In this document: positions 21,727 through 25,336 of the stretch, one piece after another
How the letters are laid out: every line of letters starts with the position of its first letter
Position numbering within the stretch: the stretch's first letter is position 1
Origin: Clostridiales bacterium
GTDB taxonomy: Bacteria; Bacillota; Clostridia; Christensenellales; CAG-138
Assembly (NCBI GenBank): GCA_031270585.1
Contig: JAISXK010000144.1
Location: 1-25,336, forward strand
Length of the DNA: 25,336 bases
Direction: 5' to 3'
The notes under the pieces: generated by a model
Databases searched by the model: none
What the model saw: only the letters and a program-made list of their open reading frames with translations
What the model was told of the DNA's origin: nothing
Translations under genes and position numbers: made by a program

Positions 21727-22523
21727 AAGGCGCGGGGGATATCGCGAGCGGCATTGCGCTCAGGCTATACCACGCGCGGTTCGCCATCGTGATGACGGAA
21801 ATCGCGCTTCCTACGGCTATCAGGCGCACGGTTTGCTTTTCTGATGCCATAAGCCATGGCAGCGCCGTGGTGGAAGGCGTAAGGGCCGTGTGCGCTCATA
21901 CCGCAGCCGAAGCCGGGAAGCTTTCGCTGGCAGGGCAAATCGCCGTGCTGGTCGATCCGGCGGGCGCGTGTATAGGGCCTATAGGGCCCGGCGCCGTGAT
22001 AGACGCCATTCTCGCCAAGCGCAACACCGGCACGACTATTCATGATGCGCCCATCGTAATCGGCATAGGGCCGGGGTTTGAGACTGGGGTGGATTGCCAC
22101 GCCGTGATTGAAACACAGCGCGGGCATACGCTGGGCCGCGTGATTACCGAAGGCGGGGCGCTGCCCAACACGGGCGAGCCCGGCGATATAAGCGGCTACA
22201 CGGCCGAGCGGGTATTGCGCGCGCCTGTGGACGGCGTATTTCGGGGTGTTGCCCGCATAAGCGATAAACTGCACGCGGACGATGTGGTGGGCATGGTGGG
22301 CGGTGAGCCGGTTCGATCTGCCGTCTCCGGCGTGTTGCGCGGGCTTTTATCAGACGGCATTGCCGTAACCAAAGGCTACAAATGCGGAGATGTAGACCCT
22401 CGCGCGGACAGTTCGCATTGCTTCACGGTATCCGACAAGGCGCTTAGCGTAGGCGGCGGTGTGCTCGAAGCGTTGCTGCGCTTTGCGCCGGGGCATACCC
22501 TTGAATTGCGGGAAGAAAGGTAA
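21711..22523 (+). CDS. yqeB: Selenium-dependent molybdenum hydroxylase system protein YqeB (EF2563 family)
   Basis: The 270-residue protein opens with VVIKGAGDIASGIALRLY, a Rossmann-like nucleotide loop. It contains LVDPAGACIGPIGPGAVIDAILAKRN, VIGIGPGF and HAVIETQRGH, and ends with RADSSHCFTVSDKALSVGGGVLEAL. This matches the EF2563/YqeB family, related to XdhC-type sulfur-insertion chaperones and tied to selenium-dependent Mo hydroxylases in many genomes. The likely job is delivering or inserting the labile selenium ligand. ATG at 21711 with GGAGAAG upstream overlaps the yqeC end by 16 bases; selD starts 5 bases after its stop. C30-type metal or selenium ligands are not evident, so chemistry cannot be read directly. 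Confidence 0.9.
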   Translation: MLVVIKGAGDIASGIALRLYHARFAIVMTEIALPTAIRRTVCFSDAISHGSAVVEGVRAVCAHTAAEAGKLSLAGQIAVLVDPAGACIGPIGPGAVIDAILAKRNTGTTIHDAPIVIGIGPGFETGVDCHAVIETQRGHTLGRVITEGGALPNTGEPGDISGYTAERVLRAPVDGVFRGVARISDKLHADDVVGMVGGEPVRSAVSGVLRGLLSDGIAVTKGYKCGDVDPRADSSHCFTVSDKALSVGGGVLEALLRFAPGHTLELREER

Positions 22524-22528
22524 ACGGT

Positions 22529-23563
22529 ATGGAAAACGACATCAAACTGACCAAGCTCGCCAACTGCGCGGGCTGCGGCGCAAAGGTAGGCGCCGGCGTA
22601 CTGGCGCAGCTGCTCGACGGTTTGCGGGTACACCACGATGAAAATCTGCTTGTGGGGTTCGATAAAAGCGATGACGCGTCAGTATATAAAATCAGCGATG
22701 AACTCGCGCTGGTGCAAACGCTTGATTTCTTTCCCCCCATTGCGGACGACCCGTATACCTTTGGGCAGATCGCTGCGACAAACGCGCTTTCCGACATCTA
22801 TGCCATGGGGGGGGAGCCCAAGCTGGCGCTCAACATACTGTGTATCCCTGAGGATATGCCCAAAGACGCCGTGCACCGGCTTTTAAAGGGTGGTTACGAC
22901 AAGGCGTATGAGGCGGGCGCCATCATTACGGGCGGCCATAGCATACTGGATCCTGAACCCAAATACGGCCTGAGCGTAACGGGCTTTGTGCACCCCGATA
23001 AGTTGTTGACCAACAGCAACGCAAGGGCGGGCGACGTACTGCTCTTCACCAAACCTCTTGGCATAGGCGTACTGACAACCGCAGGTAAGGCCGGCATGCT
23101 AAAACCAGAAAGCGAGACACTGATGCTCAAGCTGATGACGACGCTAAACAAGGCCGCGCGCGACGCCATGGTGAAGTATGCTGTGCACGCCTGCACCGAC
23201 GTAACGGGCTTTGGCTTTTTGGGTCATGCTTATGAGATGGCGCAGGGCTCCGGCGTGAGTATGGAGTTGGATACGAAAACTATCGCCATCATACCTGAAG
23301 CGCTGGAGTTTGCGCGCGTGGGCGTACTGCCCAAGGGGATGTACCGCAACCGCAGCTTCGCTGCGTGCGGTGTGGATGCAGGCGATGTGGATGCCGCCGT
23401 GCAGGATTGTTTGTACGACCCGCAAACGGCGGGCGGGCTTTTGATAGCCGTGGCGGCGCATGACGCCGGTGCTCTTTATCAGGAATTAAAAGACTGCGTG
23501 CCAAACGCGCAACGCGTGGGCATCGTAACGGCGCGGCGCGAATACGCGATTTACCTGAAATAG
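22529..23563 (+). CDS. selD: Selenide, water dikinase (selenophosphate synthetase)
   Basis: The 344-residue enzyme makes selenophosphate from selenide and ATP. The N-terminus has NCAGCGAKV, where C16 and K19 match the essential Cys17 and Lys20 of E. coli SelD. It is a cysteine form, not a selenocysteine form, since no in-frame TGA occurs. ATP- and metal-binding segments follow: VQTLDFFPPIADDPYTFGQI, NALSDIYAMGG, ITGGHS, DVTGFGFLGHA and DPQTAGGLL. It is third in the yqeC-yqeB-selD operon, with AAAGG 8 bases before ATG. No selA, selB or tRNA-Sec is seen here, so in this island selenophosphate probably serves the Mo hydroxylase cofactor. Confidence 0.95.
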   Translation: MENDIKLTKLANCAGCGAKVGAGVLAQLLDGLRVHHDENLLVGFDKSDDASVYKISDELALVQTLDFFPPIADDPYTFGQIAATNALSDIYAMGGEPKLALNILCIPEDMPKDAVHRLLKGGYDKAYEAGAIITGGHSILDPEPKYGLSVTGFVHPDKLLTNSNARAGDVLLFTKPLGIGVLTTAGKAGMLKPESETLMLKLMTTLNKAARDAMVKYAVHACTDVTGFGFLGHAYEMAQGSGVSMELDTKTIAIIPEALEFARVGVLPKGMYRNRSFAACGVDAGDVDAAVQDCLYDPQTAGGLLIAVAAHDAGALYQELKDCVPNAQRVGIVTARREYAIYLK

Positions 23564-23565
23564 CT

Positions 23566-24717
23566 TCATCCCTTGGCAATAGCCTGTATGGCGGCAATGG
23601 CCGCGTCGATATCGGCCAACGTAGTGAATGGGCCGATGGAAAAGCGCACAGTGCCCTTGGGGAATGTGTGAAGCGTTTTGTGGGCGTTGGGCGCGCAATG
23701 CAGCCCGCAGCGGGTGAGTATGCCATAGCGCGTATCCAGTGTCTCCGCTACGTCGGCGTTATCCTGGTAAATAAAATCCAGCGAGATCACGCCTACGCGG
23801 CCCTCAAGCCCCGGCGGGCCCATAAGCCGCACCCCGGGTATACCGGCAACACCCTCAAGAAAGCGGCGGGTGCATAGGGTTTCGTGCGCCCATATCTTCC
23901 GCCCGTGCTGCGCCATATATTCTATGGCGTGCAAAAAGCCGAATATGCCGGGGATATTTAATGTGCCGCACTCAAATCGGTCGGGCATATAGGGCGGAAG
24001 CTCCTCACTGTCAGACGCGCTTCCGGTACCCCCGGCGATAAGCGGAGTGAGCTTGGCGGCAAACACCGGCGCAAGCAGCAGCGCGCCAATGCCGCCGGGG
24101 CCAAGCAGACCTTTGTGTGCGGGCACGGCCATAGCCGCCAGAGTAAGCGCGCCAAAGTCGATAGGGATATGCCCAGCGGATTGCGCGGCGTCCAGCACGA
24201 GGGGAATGCCAAACTGGCGCGCGATACGCGCGACTTTTTCAATGGGGTTGATACCGCCGCTGACATTGCTGGCGTGGGTCACCACCAGAAGCGTAGTGTT
24301 GGGTCGCACAAGCGGCGCTATGGTTTCCGGCAGCAATATGCCCTGCGCGTCGGCCGGTATGCGGTCTAACATCACACCGCTGCACGCCAACTGCATAAGC
24401 GGGCGCATAACGGCGTTGTGCTCCATGGCGCTCACCAGCACATGATCCCCCGGTTTGACGTACCCCTTGATGGCCATGTTCAGGCCAATGGTTGCGCCGG
24501 GCGTGATGATGACATGCGTCTCATCGTAGGGAAAGTGGAACAGCGCCTTGAGCGCTGTGCGCAATTGCAGGGCGGCGTCGGCCGCATCTGCGGCCGCGCC
24601 ATATGTGGAGCGGTTAAGCGGCGAACCGATTTCGTTTATATAACGTGCCATGGCCAAGGCTACCCCCGGCGGCTTGGGGAAGGATGTGGCCGCATTATCA
24701 AGATAAATACTATTCAT
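23566..24717 (-). CDS. Class-V aminotransferase / cysteine desulfurase family protein
   Basis: The 383-residue PLP enzyme starts MNSIYLDNAATSFPKP, the signature of the cysteine desulfurase family found in selenium loci. Key residues are H100 (stacking on PLP, MEHN), D176 (LDAAQSAGH), PLP lysine K202 (PAHKGLLGP) and the persulfide cysteine C341 in CGLHCAP. It would remove sulfur or selenium from cysteine or selenocysteine and could hand Se(0) or selenide to SelD. ATG at 24717 follows GGGGG 6 bases upstream; an upstream frame extension to 24750 crosses the promoter. It is convergent with selD with a 2-bp gap and divergent from yedE, so all three probably belong to one functional set. Confidence 0.9.
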   Translation of the reverse strand: MNSIYLDNAATSFPKPPGVALAMARYINEIGSPLNRSTYGAAADAADAALQLRTALKALFHFPYDETHVIITPGATIGLNMAIKGYVKPGDHVLVSAMEHNAVMRPLMQLACSGVMLDRIPADAQGILLPETIAPLVRPNTTLLVVTHASNVSGGINPIEKVARIARQFGIPLVLDAAQSAGHIPIDFGALTLAAMAVPAHKGLLGPGGIGALLLAPVFAAKLTPLIAGGTGSASDSEELPPYMPDRFECGTLNIPGIFGFLHAIEYMAQHGRKIWAHETLCTRRFLEGVAGIPGVRLMGPPGLEGRVGVISLDFIYQDNADVAETLDTRYGILTRCGLHCAPNAHKTLHTFPKGTVRFSIGPFTTLADIDAAIAAIQAIAKG

Positions 24718-24740
24718 GGCAAACCCCCGGGGTTTTCGCC
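24718..24740 (-). promoter_or_regulatory. Hairpin covering the desulfurase ribosome-binding site
   Basis: On the minus strand GGC-AAA-CCCC pairs with GGGG-TTT-GCC (single-base bulges), ending directly at the ATG. The only Shine-Dalgarno-like G-run is inside the 3' arm, so the structure would hide it. Opening of the hairpin would be needed for efficient translation. Confidence 0.4.
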
Positions 24741-24769
24741 ATTTTATCATAGAATAAATCGCAAAACAA
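24741..24769 (-). promoter_or_regulatory. Candidate promoter of the desulfurase gene
   Basis: TTGTTT (24769-24764) and TAAAAT (24746-24741) on the minus strand are 17 bp apart. Transcription would start near 24735, so the mRNA would begin almost with the hairpin that precedes the ATG. No comparably clear plus-strand promoter was found for yedE. Confidence 0.5.
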
Positions 24770-24795
24770 ATATATAAACAATGGAGGGGTAATGT

Positions 24796-25336
24796 ATGAA
24801 CAAAAAAGGGTATGTCATCACTATCGTGGTCGGGGTCGTGATGGGGCTTGCGGCGTTGCTTCTGGGCGCGCTGGGAAACCCCGGCAATATGGGCTTTTGC
24901 ACCGCCTGCTTTTTGCGGGATATCGCGGGCGCGTTAGGCTTCCACAGCGCGGGCGTGGTGCAGGCCGTAAGGCCGGAGATTATTGGACTTGTGCTGGGCT
25001 CTCTCATCATGGCGCTTTCCTTCCGCGAGTTTAAGCCCACGGGGGGCTCCTCGCCTGTTACGCGCTTTTTTATCGGCGTGTTCGTGATGATAGGCGCGCT
25101 GATGTTTTTAGGCTGCCCGCTGCGCATGTTGATACGCTTAGGCGGCGGGGATTGGAACGCGCTTTTGGGCCTTGGCGGCTTTGCCGGCGGCATTCTGCTG
25201 GGCGTTGTGGCGCTCAAAAAGGGCTTTACCCTGCGGCGGGCCTATAAGCAGGGCAATGTGGAGGGACTCATTTGTCCGGCGGCGCTCGTTGTGTTCTTTG
25301 TGCTGTCGCTGTTGTTGCCGCAGCTGTTTCGTTGGA
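24796..25336 (+). CDS. yedE: YedE/YeeE-type selenium metabolism membrane transporter, 3' end outside window
   Basis: The frame from ATG at 24796 (GGAGGGG 6 bases upstream) stays open to the window end, 180 codons. The product is very hydrophobic, with five or so membrane segments seen, and has the paired cysteine motifs of the YeeE/YedE family: GFCTACFLRD (about residue 35) and LGCPLRMLIRLGGGDWNAL (about 110). Members next to selenium genes form the seleno-YedE group and are proposed to import a selenium compound; related YeeE takes up thiosulfate. Its place beside selD, the desulfurase and yqeBC supports the selenium role. A small SirA-like YedF often follows, which would lie beyond the window. 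Confidence 0.9.
   Translation, partial: MNKKGYVITIVVGVVMGLAALLLGALGNPGNMGFCTACFLRDIAGALGFHSAGVVQAVRPEIIGLVLGSLIMALSFREFKPTGGSSPVTRFFIGVFVMIGALMFLGCPLRMLIRLGGGDWNALLGLGGFAGGILLGVVALKKGFTLRRAYKQGNVEGLICPAALVVFFVLSLLLPQLFRW

Noticed and set aside
10604..25336. Selenocysteine codons in the selenium island
   Set aside because: No in-frame TGA followed by continued homology was seen in selD, yedE or the hydroxylases.
1..25336. tRNA or rRNA genes
   Set aside because: Reading for the T-loop type GTTCGAATC and rRNA-like stretches gave nothing convincing; no covariance search could be run.

Overview
The window reads as a chromosomal segment of an anaerobic Bacillota, most likely a moderately GC-rich clostridium. 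The evidence is strong AGGAGG-type Shine-Dalgarno sites, clostridial-looking protein families, and a set of genes for selenium-dependent molybdenum hydroxylases. No RNA gene, CRISPR array or prophage was seen.

Region 1 (1-9473, all minus strand) is a mixed block. It starts with the end of a branched-chain amino-acid-type ABC transporter: the permease livH is cut by the window edge, and the lipoprotein livK has its own promoter. Upstream of these is a three-gene unit encoding a membrane-anchored lamin-tail/CotH-kinase protein, a VTC-domain protein (polyphosphate polymerase family) and a DUF4956 membrane protein. Next comes a large soluble hybrid sensor kinase whose phosphoacceptor histidine position is a tyrosine.

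Region 2 (9474-10603) is a scar: a decayed IS4/IS1634-type transposase fragment preceded by an 81-bp repeat. A second copy of the repeat, same orientation and about 86% identical, lies at 16630-16710.

Region 3 (10604-25336) is a selenium-dependent molybdenum hydroxylase island. It holds a MocA/YgfJ-type cytidylyltransferase, a fused [2Fe-2S]/molybdopterin hydroxylase without a FAD domain (selenium-dependent xanthine dehydrogenase type), and a separate three-subunit xanthine dehydrogenase (Mo, FAD and Fe-S subunits). It also holds a small ModE-like winged-helix regulator, yqeC, yqeB, selD, a class-V aminotransferase/cysteine desulfurase, and yedE (cut by the window edge). Known family roles suggest a flow: YedE imports a selenium species, the desulfurase mobilises sulfur or selenium, SelD makes selenophosphate, YqeB and YqeC help place a labile selenium on the cofactor, MocA finishes the cofactor, and the two hydroxylases act on purines or related N-heterocycles. 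An ABC exporter and a small unrecognised gene sit among them on the opposite strand.

The main regulatory observations are: divergent promoters for the ModE-like gene and yqeC that share one -35 box, with a probably leaderless regulator mRNA; a palindrome just upstream of an extended -10 promoter for the three-subunit enzyme; a leader with two competing pairings before the fused hydroxylase; and a hairpin that would hide the ribosome-binding site of the desulfurase.
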